Notes: generated by a model from the letters alone, not told the origin. A stretch of 64,000 bases of DNA from Sphingobacterium sp. FBM7-1 (GCF_020687765.1 NZ_JAJEWJ010000001.1:124001-188000), one strand, 5' to 3'. Numbered from the stretch's first letter, positions 16,370 to 25,474 are shown. A program made the numbers and translations.

Positions 16370-17347
16370 ATGGATGCTTTGGAGAATGGTGCTGTGGATG
16401 GGAGTGATGGAGCCACGTCATGGCTGTACGCGCTCTTTGCGGCGAACCTATACCGTTTCCGTCCCGAGATAGATGCTCGCGATTATCCACAGATTTACCA
16501 ACGCTTGATATCGTCAAAATACCGCGCGGCAGACGATCAGATGGCTACTGTTTTACCCGTTCAAGAAGACGTCCTGGCCGAATTGCAGACTTACGTCCGA
16601 CAAATAAAAGATGCCCCGGGTATCGTAGCTACTTTTCATACCGGTTCGTATCGGCTGCTCAGCCGGGTGATGTATACGCAAGGTTTAAATGTAGCGGTAT
16701 TGATGTCTCGAGAGATTTTGGCGGAGCAGGGGGAATATTTATTTGCACAGCATCAGCAAATGAATGATGTTGGTCGACTGCAACTGATCGATGCCGATGC
16801 CGGCAATAGCCTGCTGAAAATTCTGGCAGCTATTCGCGATGGCTATCATATTGTTGTATATATGGACGGCAACCACGGAGCTGGAACTGCTAAAGATGGG
16901 TCTGATATGGAGGAAGTACCTTTCTTTCAGAGCGATCTCCGGGTACGAAAAGGCTTGGCCGTACTTTCTTATAAACGCCAAATTCCTATTTATCCCATCC
17001 TATCGGGGTTGAATGAAGCAGATGAAATATGCTATCAGGGTTATCCTGCTATTCTGCCTACAAGCGGCGAGTTCTTAGAAGATTATAGCGCACGTGTATT
17101 TCGGGGGTTATATACTCATTTGCAGGAAGTTATTAGGCATCAGGTGGCGATGTGGGAGGGCTGGCTCTATGTGCATACCATGCCCGTCGACCAAAGTAAA
17201 AGAAGGACGCAAACGTACTGGCCGTGTCGCGTTGGAACAAGATATTACGTCATGATTAGTCCCCAATATACTTGTCAGGAGATCGGTAAATGGTCGTTTT
17301 GGTGCCTCTATAAATGGAAACGTTTCACTGGACAGCTAAAAAATTAA
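16370..17347 (+). CDS. LPLAT/HtrB-like acyltransferase homologue
   Basis: A 325-residue protein resembling the lysophospholipid/lauroyl acyltransferase superfamily. The N-terminal half has the motif-I region GIVATFHTGSYRLLSRVM (His90), followed by IVVYMDGNHGAGT and VPFFQSDLRVRKGLAVLSYKRQIPIYPI, which mirror later LPLAT blocks. In HtrB-type enzymes the His is followed four residues later by an acidic residue; here position 95 is Arg, so catalysis may differ or be lost. It lies between the small peptide gene and a kinase gene, which suggests a role in acylating or handling that peptide. No clear membrane anchor is seen. The superfamily call is fair; the role is inference. Confidence 0.6.
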   Translation: MDALENGAVDGSDGATSWLYALFAANLYRFRPEIDARDYPQIYQRLISSKYRAADDQMATVLPVQEDVLAELQTYVRQIKDAPGIVATFHTGSYRLLSRVMYTQGLNVAVLMSREILAEQGEYLFAQHQQMNDVGRLQLIDADAGNSLLKILAAIRDGYHIVVYMDGNHGAGTAKDGSDMEEVPFFQSDLRVRKGLAVLSYKRQIPIYPILSGLNEADEICYQGYPAILPTSGEFLEDYSARVFRGLYTHLQEVIRHQVAMWEGWLYVHTMPVDQSKRRTQTYWPCRVGTRYYVMISPQYTCQEIGKWSFWCLYKWKRFTGQLKN

Positions 17348-17395
17348 TTTTTTTTAGTAGTTTTAACGGTTGAAGTACTACCTTATTCAACCCTG

Positions 17396-18445
17396 ATGAA
17401 AAACATAACGGCCGTTACAGCCCCTATCCGTATCCTTATCCATCTTATAGGTTGGATTGCTTATTATGGGTTAACGGTCTCCCGTAACCAAACAAGTGAA
17501 TTTGAAGGAAACATTTATCTGGCGGCGGCTAGTTTTTTAGCGCTCTATATTCCTCTTTTTTATACGGTGTGGTACATCGTAAGTTATTGTGCAGCGAAAC
17601 GCGCCTGGCAATTTTGTTTTCTTCTGTTACTTCTGTTTTATCCTACTTTGGTGAGTTTAACTTACCTAGTGATCTATAAATTGTTCCCCTTGTATGATGT
17701 AGTGTTCTATAACAGTGAATATAGATTGACCTGGACAGACCTTTTCGGAACCTTGATCGTCGAATATTGCAAATTACTGATACATGTGTTTCTATTCCGG
17801 TTAATACTTTGGGGAATCCGTTCCATCTCGCTCCTGCAGCAGCAAAAAAGCGAGAACAGCGCGCTTAAGGAACAACAATTACGGTTCGTACTGGATGGCC
17901 ATTTCCAGTATAACGTCCTTTCATCCATTGCCAATCAATTGGCGTTGAGGGGGAATTGGGAGTTTGCCCGGTCCTTGGGGCGATTAGGAAGTGTCCAGCG
18001 CTATAGTTATGAGAAAACACAGGCTCGTCAAACGATGATCAATCTGCGGGAGGAACTGAATCAAGTAGAAAGTTTAGTGGACGTACTGCGTCTTCAATAC
18101 GGGCGTACCAATGTGGTGGAATACGTGAAGAAAGGCTCGGTGGAAGAACATCAGGTTCCTTCCGTTTTGCTCTTGAGTTTTATGGACAATATTTTGAAAT
18201 ACGCCTCCGTAAATCCTAGCGGTCGTGCGATTAAAATAAAAATTGATTGTCAGGAAGAGCAGTTTACTTTTTGCGCGATCAATAAATATGATGATCAGCG
18301 AAGAAGCCGTCCGGGAAGCGGCATTGGACTTTCCAACGTTAAAGAACGTCTGGAGCTTTTGGCTCCGCAACGTTATCATTTGCGGTACGGTAAGCGTTTA
18401 GGTTATTTCTATGTAGAATTAATTGTGAAACAGGCCCTAAATTAA
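17396..18445 (+). CDS. LytS-type sensor histidine kinase (orphan)
   Basis: A 349-residue inner-membrane kinase. Four hydrophobic segments lie at about 10-30, 39-65, 70-97 and 118-140, followed by a short coiled segment. The His_kinase (PF06580-type) block has the phosphoacceptor His169 in LDGHFQYNVLSSIANQL, where the usual motif is NPHFLFN. The ATPase part has an N box (SFMDNILKYA) and a G box (GSGIGLSNVKERLELL). Partners of this class normally have a LytTR regulator next door, but none follows. It starts 48 bp after the acyltransferase gene, so it may sense the product of that locus. Confidence 0.78.
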   Translation: MKNITAVTAPIRILIHLIGWIAYYGLTVSRNQTSEFEGNIYLAAASFLALYIPLFYTVWYIVSYCAAKRAWQFCFLLLLLFYPTLVSLTYLVIYKLFPLYDVVFYNSEYRLTWTDLFGTLIVEYCKLLIHVFLFRLILWGIRSISLLQQQKSENSALKEQQLRFVLDGHFQYNVLSSIANQLALRGNWEFARSLGRLGSVQRYSYEKTQARQTMINLREELNQVESLVDVLRLQYGRTNVVEYVKKGSVEEHQVPSVLLLSFMDNILKYASVNPSGRAIKIKIDCQEEQFTFCAINKYDDQRRSRPGSGIGLSNVKERLELLAPQRYHLRYGKRLGYFYVELIVKQALN

Positions 18446-18481
18446 ATTTCAAAAATCTTATACATTTTTCCTGTTTTTGGT

Positions 18482-18525
18482 TACATTTGTTTGTGTGTCG
18501 GCTGTATAATACAATCATACAGCCG
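18482..18525 (+). promoter_or_regulatory. -7 box and leader hairpin of the DUF485-actP operon
   Basis: TACATTTG (18482-18489) matches TAnnTTTG. Ten bases on, a perfect 9-bp inverted repeat (CGGCTGTAT / ATACAGCCG, 9-nt spacer, 18499-18525) would lie at the very 5' end of the mRNA. It could be an operator or a stabilising hairpin. Confidence 0.5.
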
Positions 18526-18560
18526 GAGTTTCAATTTATAAACCGTTCCAAAATATTATT

Positions 18561-18863
18561 ATGCACGTTAACAATACGTCTACAGAAAAGGAAAGTCTGA
18601 CTAAGCGAAAATCTGTTTTGGGGATACGCTTATTTTTCATCTATCTTATTTGTTATGCAGGGTTCGTCGCCATTGGTGTGTTCCAATACGAACTATTGGC
18701 CATACAGGTACTGGGCGGGCTCAATTTAGCCTTAGCTTACGGAATTGGCCTCATCATCTTTGCCGTTATTCTCGGTGTCGTATACAATTATTACTGTACG
18801 AAATACGAGGATGAAGCTGATGCAGAACCATCAAATGAGATCGAAGGTGGAGGTGTTGCATGA
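18561..18863 (+). CDS. DUF485 membrane protein
   Basis: A 100-residue protein with two membrane helices (about 23-45 and 53-77) and an acidic C-terminal tail. DUF485 proteins such as E. coli YjcH are encoded just before the acetate symporter ActP and are thought to assist it. Here the ATG of actP overlaps the end of this gene by 4 bp (ATGA), so the two are translationally coupled. The N-terminal Lys/Arg-rich stretch before helix 1 fits a cytoplasmic N-terminus. Confidence 0.85.
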   Translation: MHVNNTSTEKESLTKRKSVLGIRLFFIYLICYAGFVAIGVFQYELLAIQVLGGLNLALAYGIGLIIFAVILGVVYNYYCTKYEDEADAEPSNEIEGGGVA

Positions 18864-20794
18864 TTTATGAAATTTCGTATACCGCACTGATATTCTTCTT
18901 TATTTTTGTGGGTTTGGTAGTGGGGCTTTCCTTCTATTTTGGAAGGAAGACAAGTTCCTCCTCCTCTTATTTTGCCGCAGGTGGACAGATTCACTGGGGT
19001 GTAAATGGAATTGCGTTTGCTGGCGACTATCTATCTGCCGCGTCCTTCTTAGGAATATGCGGAATGATTGCCGTATCCGGCTTCGATGGATTTTTATATG
19101 CTATTGGTTTTTTGGCCGGTTGGATTGTGGCGCTATTTCTCATTGCGGAACCCTTTAAGCGACTAGGTAAATATACCTTCACTGATGCGCTAAACTCCAA
19201 ATTCAATTCGCGGGCGATCACCCTTTCTGCGTCGATCAGTACGCTAATCGTTTCCATCTTCTATCTTATTCCCCAAATGGTAGGTGCCGGCGATTTGGTG
19301 ATGCCACTTCTGGGTATGCCGCACTGGGCAGGGGTTCTGCTGGTGGGGGCCATTGTGATTATTATCGTAGCGAGTGCAGGGATGGCCTCGACGACCTACG
19401 TGCAATTTCTAAAAGGGGGACTGTTGATTATACTCTCCTTGGTGCTGACGTTTTTTATCCTAAAAAATGGCTTTACGCTAAATCCTGATTTCAAAGGGAG
19501 TAGTGGCCATTATACATTTATGGAACTGTGTCCTGAAATAGAAAATGAAAAAATAATAGCCGTAGCCAATTGGGAAGTGATTTCACAACAAGCTGTAGGA
19601 AATAAAACATTTGTCCAGCTATCGCAAGACGGCGTAGCGCGATGGTTTGATCTAGCGGCGAGCCAGAACGGCCCCGTGTTAAAGGAAACGTTGACCGTCA
19701 CACAGCGGGCAGACGGATCGATTTTATACAACGGCGAGCCGAAAGAGAGCCGTCGGTTTTATCAAGTGGGTCACATGAGTAAGATTATCGTAAATGGAGA
19801 GGAAGTACAAGAGACCGGTGCGCTGAGTCCGTTTCAGTTTCTCTCTACTTTACAGCAGAGTGAGATCGTTCGCTTTTTGCAGGTGAAATTTCCCGACGGA
19901 AATGACGAAGTTTCCCTATACTATCAGCAACCCACCGCAGGCGCGTCTTTTATGCTTCCCGGCCTCAAGTACAAAATTGGTCGTGATGCCACTTTATGGA
20001 GTAAGCTGGATTTCATATCCCTCATGCTCGCCTTATTTTTAGGGACGGCCGCTTTACCGCATATTCTTATCCGTTATTACACCGTAAAAACACCGCGTGA
20101 CGCACGAAAATCCACTATTTTAGCGATAGCGGCTATAGGAGGTTTTTATATCCTTACGCTTTTTATGGGGCTAGGATCGGCCGTGAACGGTGTGCTGGAT
20201 GTAGAGTCTAGTAACATGTCGGCACCCTTGTTAGCGCGTGCTTTTGGTGCCGTGTTGTTTTCTATTATTTCTGCGGTAGCCTTTGCTACTGTCTTGGGTA
20301 CCGTCGCCGGACTGATTGTGGCATCTTCGGGAGCGATCGCGCATGATTTTATAGACGTTTACCTGAAGAAGAACTTAAGCGATCTCAAAAAAGTTCAAGT
20401 CGGAAAAATTGCGGCATTCGCTGTCGGCATTTTTGCCATCCTTCTGGGTATGGCTTTCAAAGGAATAAATGTTTCCTTCTTAGTAGGTTGGGCGTTTGCT
20501 ATCGCGGCTTCCGCCAATTTGCCGGCTATTTTGTTTTTACTCTTTTGGAAGAAAACCTCAGAAAAGGGGATTGCCGCATCGATTATCGTCGGTATCCTAT
20601 CTTCGTTGCTTATCATCTTAACCTCGCCCACCATGTGGGATCGATATGGATTAGGTGCTTCAAATGCCTGGCATCAATTGGAAAATCCGGCATTGATTTC
20701 TTTTCCGCTTGCGGTATTAACAGTCTATTTTGTGTCGTTGTGGTACCCTAAACGGAATAAAGTAGCGCGTATCGAAAACGAAATAGTATCGTAA
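18860..20794 (+). CDS. actP: Sodium:solute symporter, ActP/acetate type, with soluble insertion
   Basis: A 644-residue SSS-family transporter. Family blocks include YFAAGGQIHWGVNGIAFAGDYLSAASFLG (in parts from residue 37), IPQMVGAGDLVMPLLG and TAALPHILIRYYTVKTPRDARKS. It should cotransport acetate or a similar monocarboxylate with Na+ across the inner membrane. Between helices at about 200 and 383 lies a soluble insertion of about 175 residues (FKGSSGHYTF to RDATLW) that E. coli ActP (about 550 residues) lacks. The family partner DUF485 is coupled upstream; the DUF294 and exonuclease genes often found with them are near 8-10.7 kb. Confidence 0.9.
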   Translation: MIYEISYTALIFFFIFVGLVVGLSFYFGRKTSSSSSYFAAGGQIHWGVNGIAFAGDYLSAASFLGICGMIAVSGFDGFLYAIGFLAGWIVALFLIAEPFKRLGKYTFTDALNSKFNSRAITLSASISTLIVSIFYLIPQMVGAGDLVMPLLGMPHWAGVLLVGAIVIIIVASAGMASTTYVQFLKGGLLIILSLVLTFFILKNGFTLNPDFKGSSGHYTFMELCPEIENEKIIAVANWEVISQQAVGNKTFVQLSQDGVARWFDLAASQNGPVLKETLTVTQRADGSILYNGEPKESRRFYQVGHMSKIIVNGEEVQETGALSPFQFLSTLQQSEIVRFLQVKFPDGNDEVSLYYQQPTAGASFMLPGLKYKIGRDATLWSKLDFISLMLALFLGTAALPHILIRYYTVKTPRDARKSTILAIAAIGGFYILTLFMGLGSAVNGVLDVESSNMSAPLLARAFGAVLFSIISAVAFATVLGTVAGLIVASSGAIAHDFIDVYLKKNLSDLKKVQVGKIAAFAVGIFAILLGMAFKGINVSFLVGWAFAIAASANLPAILFLLFWKKTSEKGIAASIIVGILSSLLIILTSPTMWDRYGLGASNAWHQLENPALISFPLAVLTVYFVSLWYPKRNKVARIENEIVS

Positions 20795-20819
20795 GGTTTC
20801 GTATTTGTATCTAAAGAAA

Positions 20820-20851
20820 AAGCTCGATTCGGTTATCCGAATCGAGCTTTC
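20820..20851. terminator. Bidirectional terminator between actP and DUF2853
   Basis: A 13-bp perfect stem (AAGCTCGATTCGG / CCGAATCGAGCTT) with a 4-nt loop has a T-rich tract on the right and an A-rich tract on the left. It can serve both converging genes. Confidence 0.85.
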
Positions 20852-20870
20852 TTACTTTATGCATGTCTAT

Positions 20871-21209
20871 CTAAGCATACACGCTTTCTTTATTGAATTT
20901 TTTAACCAGTAATGCGTAAACAATAGCGCGGTATTTATTCCTGTTTGATATTCCAACTTGTTCAATAACCTCATCGATAGCTGAGTCTAAAGCAGGGCTA
21001 TCTGTCAAACCTAACTTCTTCACTAAAAAATTATTCTTCACACGATCAAGTTCCGCTTGATCGGAGGAAGCAATAGTCTCCGCATCTGCATTATAGATAG
21101 AGGGGCCCAATCCTTTCGCTACCGCAGCAATTAGTTTTTCATCAAGAGAAAGATTTAGTTTTTTCGCTTCCGCTACGTAAGCAGTGATTTTTTCTTCTAA
21201 TTTGCTCAT
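20871..21209 (-). CDS. DUF2853 family protein
   Basis: A 112-residue helical cytosolic protein from the preferred start MSKLEEKITAYVAEAK; a longer frame from 21230 would add MYLKYIL, which is not family-like. The DUF2853 pattern is seen in ALDSAIDEVIEQVG and NRNKYRAIVYALLVKKF. Structures of the family show an all-helical fold, but no function is established. It shares the bidirectional terminator with actP and appears monocistronic. Confidence 0.88.
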   Translation of the reverse strand: MSKLEEKITAYVAEAKKLNLSLDEKLIAAVAKGLGPSIYNADAETIASSDQAELDRVKNNFLVKKLGLTDSPALDSAIDEVIEQVGISNRNKYRAIVYALLVKKFNKESVYA

Positions 21210-21306
21210 AAGTATATATTTAAGATACAACGATTATTGAACTAAAGTTAAATACATTTTTGTGTATTTGGAAATGAACCCGATTTTTAAACCAAATTTG
21301 TAGCGA

Positions 21307-23337
21307 TTACACGATTAATCCTGCCCGCTTCAATAAAGCATCTACGCTAGGTTCTTTTCCGCGGAACCGCTTATAAAGCGTCATAGGATGTTCTATACCT
21401 CCTTTAGAAAGGATGTTGTCCTTGAATTTTTTGGCAACCGTCTCGTTAAAAATCCCTTTTTCCTGAAAATAAGCAAACGCATCCGCATCCAATACTTCCG
21501 CCCATTTATAGCTATAGTATCCAGCAGCATAACCTCCATTGAAAATATGTGAAAAAGAGGGACTTATTGCGTTTTCTTTCACATCTGGGAGTAACTGGGT
21601 AGAATGGAGGCAGCTGGTTTCAAATGCTTTAATATTGTCGATCCCGCTGGGGTTTTGGCCGTGCCAGCCCATATCGAGCAAGCCGAAGCCCAGTTGGCGT
21701 AGCGTGGCCATACCTTCCATAAAAGAGGCCGAAGCTTTGATCTTATCAATAAGCTCCATCGGGATCGTTTCATCTGTTTGGTAATGCTGAGCAAACAGTT
21801 CCAATGCTTCTTTTTCGTAACACCAGTTTTCCATGATCTGGCTCGGCAGCTCTACAAAATCCCAGAATACGGATGTGCCGGATAGGTTAGGGTAGGTGGT
21901 GTTGGCCAGCATGCCGTGTAAAGCATGTCCGAATTCATGGAAGAGGGTCGTCACCTCATTGAAGGTTAGTAAGGAGGGTTTAGTCGCTGTAGGACGGGTA
22001 AAATTACACACGATCGCTACATGCGGGCGGTGATCTTGATCCGCTTGTCGATATTGGGGTTTAAAGGAGGTCATCCAAGCACCGTTACGCTTCCCTTTTC
22101 GTGGAAAGAAATCCGCATAGAATACGGCAACCAGGTGTTGGCTGTCATCATAAACCTCAAAGGTACGCACCTCGTCGTGGTATTTATCGATGTGCTGTAC
22201 CTCTTTGAAGTGTATTCCATACAGTCGTTGCGCGATGGTAAATACACCGTTCAAAACCTTTTCAAGTTGAAAATACGGCTTTAACAATTCATCGTCTAAG
22301 CTAAATTTTTTCTGTTTCAGTTTCTCGCTGTAATAGGCAGTGTCCCATTTCTCCAACTGCGTGATGCCATGCATTTCCTGTGCGAAAGCTTGTAGTTCCT
22401 GAAATTCCCGTTCCGCTGCCGGCTTTGCTTTGTGCAACAAATCGTTTAAAAAAGCTTGCACATCAGTCGGTTGCTGAGCCATACGTTCTTCCAGAACAAA
22501 ATGTGCATGGGTTTCATACCCCAAGAGCTGCGCCCGTTGGAAACGTAATTGGACAATATGCTGAATATTTTTTTCATTATTATAAGTGTTGTCCTGAAAA
22601 GCTTTACGACCGGCCGCAAGGGCTATTTCCCTGCGAAGAGCACGATTGTTTGCATAGGTCACAAAAGGAACATAGCTGGGATAATCCAACGTGAATATCC
22701 AACCGATTTTTTCTTGTGCTTCAGCAATTCCTCTGGCAGCTTCCATCGTACCTTCGGGAAGTCCGTCTAAATCCGCTTCGTCGGTTATATGCAGTTGATA
22801 AGCGTTGGTTTCCGCCAGTACGTTTTCCCCGAATTTCAGAGTCAGTACCGCCAATTCTGCATCGATTTGGCGTAACCTTTCCTTTTTCTTTTCATCCAGC
22901 AGTGCTCCATTTCGAACGAAATCACGATAAGATTTTTCCAGCAAGGTTTGCTGTTCGGCGCTTAAGGAAAGGCTGTCTTTTTGGTTATAGACTACTTTGA
23001 TTCGCTCAAACAGCTGCGGGTTCAACGTGATATCGTTGGCCAGTTGCGAAAGTTTCGGTGCCACTTCCTGCGCAATTTTCTCCAGCGCATCATTAGTTTC
23101 TGCGGAATGTAAGTTGAAAAAGATAGAAGAGATGCGCTCAAGTTCCATGCCTGAATACGCCAGAGCTTCGATCGTATTTTCGAAGGTGGGTACATCCTCC
23201 ATCTGTATAATGGCATCAATCTCCTTTTTTGTTTTTTCGATAGCAGAATCAAATGCCGGGATATAATCTTCGTTTTTTATTTTTGAAAACGGTGCCGTAT
23301 CATGCACTGTTTCGAATTTTTGATTTAATATAGACAT
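21307..23337 (-). CDS. M3-family metallopeptidase (peptidyl-dipeptidase Dcp / oligopeptidase A type)
   Basis: A 676-residue peptidase of the Dcp/OpdA branch. The zinc motif HEFGHALHGML is near residue 465, with the downstream Glu ligand in the WDFVELPSQIMENW segment. The C-terminal FSHIFNGGYAAGYYSYKWAEVLDADAF block is diagnostic. There is no signal peptide, so it acts in the cytosol or periplasm-independent peptide turnover, trimming short peptides. It begins 17 bp after the TetR gene on the same strand and may be cotranscribed with it. The family and active site are certain; the dipeptidase versus endopeptidase mode is not. Confidence 0.93.
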   Translation of the reverse strand: MSILNQKFETVHDTAPFSKIKNEDYIPAFDSAIEKTKKEIDAIIQMEDVPTFENTIEALAYSGMELERISSIFFNLHSAETNDALEKIAQEVAPKLSQLANDITLNPQLFERIKVVYNQKDSLSLSAEQQTLLEKSYRDFVRNGALLDEKKKERLRQIDAELAVLTLKFGENVLAETNAYQLHITDEADLDGLPEGTMEAARGIAEAQEKIGWIFTLDYPSYVPFVTYANNRALRREIALAAGRKAFQDNTYNNEKNIQHIVQLRFQRAQLLGYETHAHFVLEERMAQQPTDVQAFLNDLLHKAKPAAEREFQELQAFAQEMHGITQLEKWDTAYYSEKLKQKKFSLDDELLKPYFQLEKVLNGVFTIAQRLYGIHFKEVQHIDKYHDEVRTFEVYDDSQHLVAVFYADFFPRKGKRNGAWMTSFKPQYRQADQDHRPHVAIVCNFTRPTATKPSLLTFNEVTTLFHEFGHALHGMLANTTYPNLSGTSVFWDFVELPSQIMENWCYEKEALELFAQHYQTDETIPMELIDKIKASASFMEGMATLRQLGFGLLDMGWHGQNPSGIDNIKAFETSCLHSTQLLPDVKENAISPSFSHIFNGGYAAGYYSYKWAEVLDADAFAYFQEKGIFNETVAKKFKDNILSKGGIEHPMTLYKRFRGKEPSVDALLKRAGLIV

Positions 23338-23354
23338 GTCACAAAAATACGCCT

Positions 23355-24074
23355 TTATTTTTTCCCTTGAGGCGTTTTTTTCTTTTTGGCATCTTCGAAA
23401 TCTCGGAAAATCAATCTTTGCATGGTTCTTTCAATCCTTTGCCTACCCTCATCTTCATTGATATCGATGCCACTAACCGTACTGCCGTTGTTTTTAGCAT
23501 GTAACGTTAAATAATAGATGCCTCCGAGAACAATTGCTAATGTAGCCTGTATATCTACATCGCTGCCTTCAAACTGGTGGGCGATAAGCTCAAGCGGACC
23601 TTTACTAACGTTTTCCCGCTCGTCCGCAATTTTTCGCAACAACTTGTTTTTCACGCCCATTTCCCAATGGATAACCCGTTGTAAGGATTTATCTTTCCGG
23701 AATGAGTCAAAGTGTAGTTGAAATAAATCATTGGTATCTTCCGCAGTAATCGGTTTGGGATTTTCGGCAAGGTCCGAAATATGCGAACGGAGCTTGCCCG
23801 CCCAAAAATCCTTTTCCAGAATATAGGCTTCGATTAGACCATCTAGATTCCCGAAATAAAGATAAATAAGCTTGGGGTTTAGACCAGATTCCTTCGCGAT
23901 ATTGGTAATGGTGAGTCCGGCATACGTATACTTTTGGAGGACCTTTCCCACAGTCGCGATTAATCTCCGTTTCGTCCGTTCCTTATCCCGAATAGGGCCG
24001 GCAACGGTTTTCCGGGGTTTCTTCGCGGGAATAGCATCTGTTTCTTGTGCTGCTTGATTTTTATTTTTTGCCAT
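23355..24074 (-). CDS. TetR/AcrR-family transcriptional regulator
   Basis: A 239-residue regulator. After a basic N-terminal tail (KPRKTVAGPIRDKERTKRR, about 18-36) comes a TetR DNA-binding domain (about 33-80) with the HTH TITNIAKESGLNPKLIYLYFGNLDGLIEAYI. The C-terminal part is ligand-binding and helical, and ends in a Lys-rich tail. The effector is unknown. A near-perfect inverted repeat 31 nt upstream may be its own operator. It is flanked by fabV (with a terminator between) and the M3 peptidase gene, to which it is probably linked in one transcript. Confidence 0.9.
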   Translation of the reverse strand: MAKNKNQAAQETDAIPAKKPRKTVAGPIRDKERTKRRLIATVGKVLQKYTYAGLTITNIAKESGLNPKLIYLYFGNLDGLIEAYILEKDFWAGKLRSHISDLAENPKPITAEDTNDLFQLHFDSFRKDKSLQRVIHWEMGVKNKLLRKIADERENVSKGPLELIAHQFEGSDVDIQATLAIVLGGIYYLTLHAKNNGSTVSGIDINEDEGRQRIERTMQRLIFRDFEDAKKKKTPQGKK

Positions 24075-24104
24075 GGTCGGTTAGTTTGAATCGTTCTTTC
24101 TGTC

Positions 24105-24128
24105 GATAAGTAAAGTTCCTTATTTATC
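24105..24128 (-). promoter_or_regulatory. Putative TetR operator
   Basis: GATAAGTAA-N6-TTATTTATC is an inverted repeat with 8 of 9 bases matching. It lies 31 bp before the TetR start, the position expected for autoregulation. Confidence 0.45.
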
Positions 24129-24212
24129 TTGTAAATACCAATAGATGAAATATTTTTTCCATGTATAGTAGTCGGATATTGACAGGGAAGCATCTGACGA
24201 CCGATTATCAAT

Positions 24213-24251
24213 AAAAAAGGCAGAACGGATCCTATCCGTTCTGCCTTTTTT
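24213..24251 (-). terminator. Terminator after fabV
   Basis: The long stem AAAGGCAGAACGGAT / ATCCGTTCTGCCTTT has a 4-nt loop and A/T tracts on both sides. It ends the fabV transcript on the minus strand. Confidence 0.85.
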
Positions 24252-24268
24252 TATCTTACACAAAGTGA

Positions 24269-25474
24269 CTATGCGTTTTCCTTGATACTCGGTATAGCCA
24301 CCACTTCCTCCGTTTCCTTCTCGTAATCGACCGCATCAAAATTGAAGCCGAATAAGTTAAAGAAGTCATTTCGATAGCCAGCGATATCTGCGAGCCCTTC
24401 CAAGTTCTCTGTCGTAATCTGCCCCCATAATTCCGCTACTTCTTTCTGTACATCTGCACGCATTTCCCAGTCATCTACACGGATTCGACCCTTCTCGTCT
24501 AAAGCAATTTCGTTACCGTTATAAAGCCGATCTGCGAACAAGCGTTGCATCTGTTCGATAGTACCTTCGTGTATCCCTTTTGCTTTCATCACTTTGTAGA
24601 GTAAAGAAATATAAAGAGGCACCACCGGAATAGCAGAACTTGATTGTGTTACTAGTGCTTTATTCACAGACACATAGCTGCGTCCATTTAATTCTTTTAA
24701 TAAATCGTTTAAAACCGGTACGGTACCTTCTAAATCGTCTTTTGCTTTACCAATCGTACCGTTTCTATATATCGGATAAGTCAACTCCGGCCCAATATAA
24801 GAATAGGCAACCGTTTTTACACCTTCCGCCAACACACCTGCTGCTTTCAATTCCGTCATCCAAAATTTCCAATCTTCGCCCCCCATAACCGCAATGGTAT
24901 TTTGGATGTCCTCTTCATTTTCTACAGGTTGAATAGAAATATCGGAAACGACGCCCGAATGGAAATCCACCGTCTTATCCGTAAAAGACTGCCCGATAGG
25001 TTTCAAAACGGAAGCATGCGCTACACCCGTTTTCGGATGTGTCCGGCGGGGTGATGCCAACGAATATACAATCAAATCCACTTGACCAAGGTCTGCCTTA
25101 ATAAGATCAATCGTCTGCTTTTTGATTTCATCCGAGAACGCGTCGCCATTAATGCTTTTCGCGTAAAGTCCGGCAGCCTGTGCCTCCTTTTCAAAAGCGG
25201 CCGTATTATACCAGCCTGCTGTGCCCGGTTTTCCCGGCGCTGCCGGTTTTTCGAAAAATACCCCAATGGTAGCCGCGTCAGAACCGAAAGCCGCTGTGAT
25301 TCTGGATGCCAAACCGAAACCGGTTGATGCACCAATCACCAATACTTTCTTAGGGCCATTTGCTATTTTACCCTTAGATTTTACATAATCGATCTGTTGT
25401 TTAACATGTTGGGCTGTTCCTTCCGGGTGGGAAGTCAAGCAGATAAAACCTCTTACACGTGGTTGTATAATCAT
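24269..25474 (-). CDS. fabV: Enoyl-[ACP] reductase FabV (trans-2-enoyl-CoA reductase family)
   Basis: A 401-residue NADH-dependent enoyl reductase. The preferred start MIIQPRVRGFICLTSHP (25474) matches the family; the frame from 25495 adds seven residues. Seen are the cofactor motif VIGASTGFGLASRI, the YSLASPRRTHPKTG block, and the catalytic Tyr-x8-Lys in YRNGTIGKAK. It reduces enoyl-ACP in the last step of fatty-acid elongation. FabV is insensitive to triclosan. It is transcribed alone. The TetR gene downstream is separated by a strong terminator, so direct co-regulation is not implied. Confidence 0.94.
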   Translation of the reverse strand: MIIQPRVRGFICLTSHPEGTAQHVKQQIDYVKSKGKIANGPKKVLVIGASTGFGLASRITAAFGSDAATIGVFFEKPAAPGKPGTAGWYNTAAFEKEAQAAGLYAKSINGDAFSDEIKKQTIDLIKADLGQVDLIVYSLASPRRTHPKTGVAHASVLKPIGQSFTDKTVDFHSGVVSDISIQPVENEEDIQNTIAVMGGEDWKFWMTELKAAGVLAEGVKTVAYSYIGPELTYPIYRNGTIGKAKDDLEGTVPVLNDLLKELNGRSYVSVNKALVTQSSSAIPVVPLYISLLYKVMKAKGIHEGTIEQMQRLFADRLYNGNEIALDEKGRIRVDDWEMRADVQKEVAELWGQITTENLEGLADIAGYRNDFFNLFGFNFDAVDYEKETEEVVAIPSIKENA

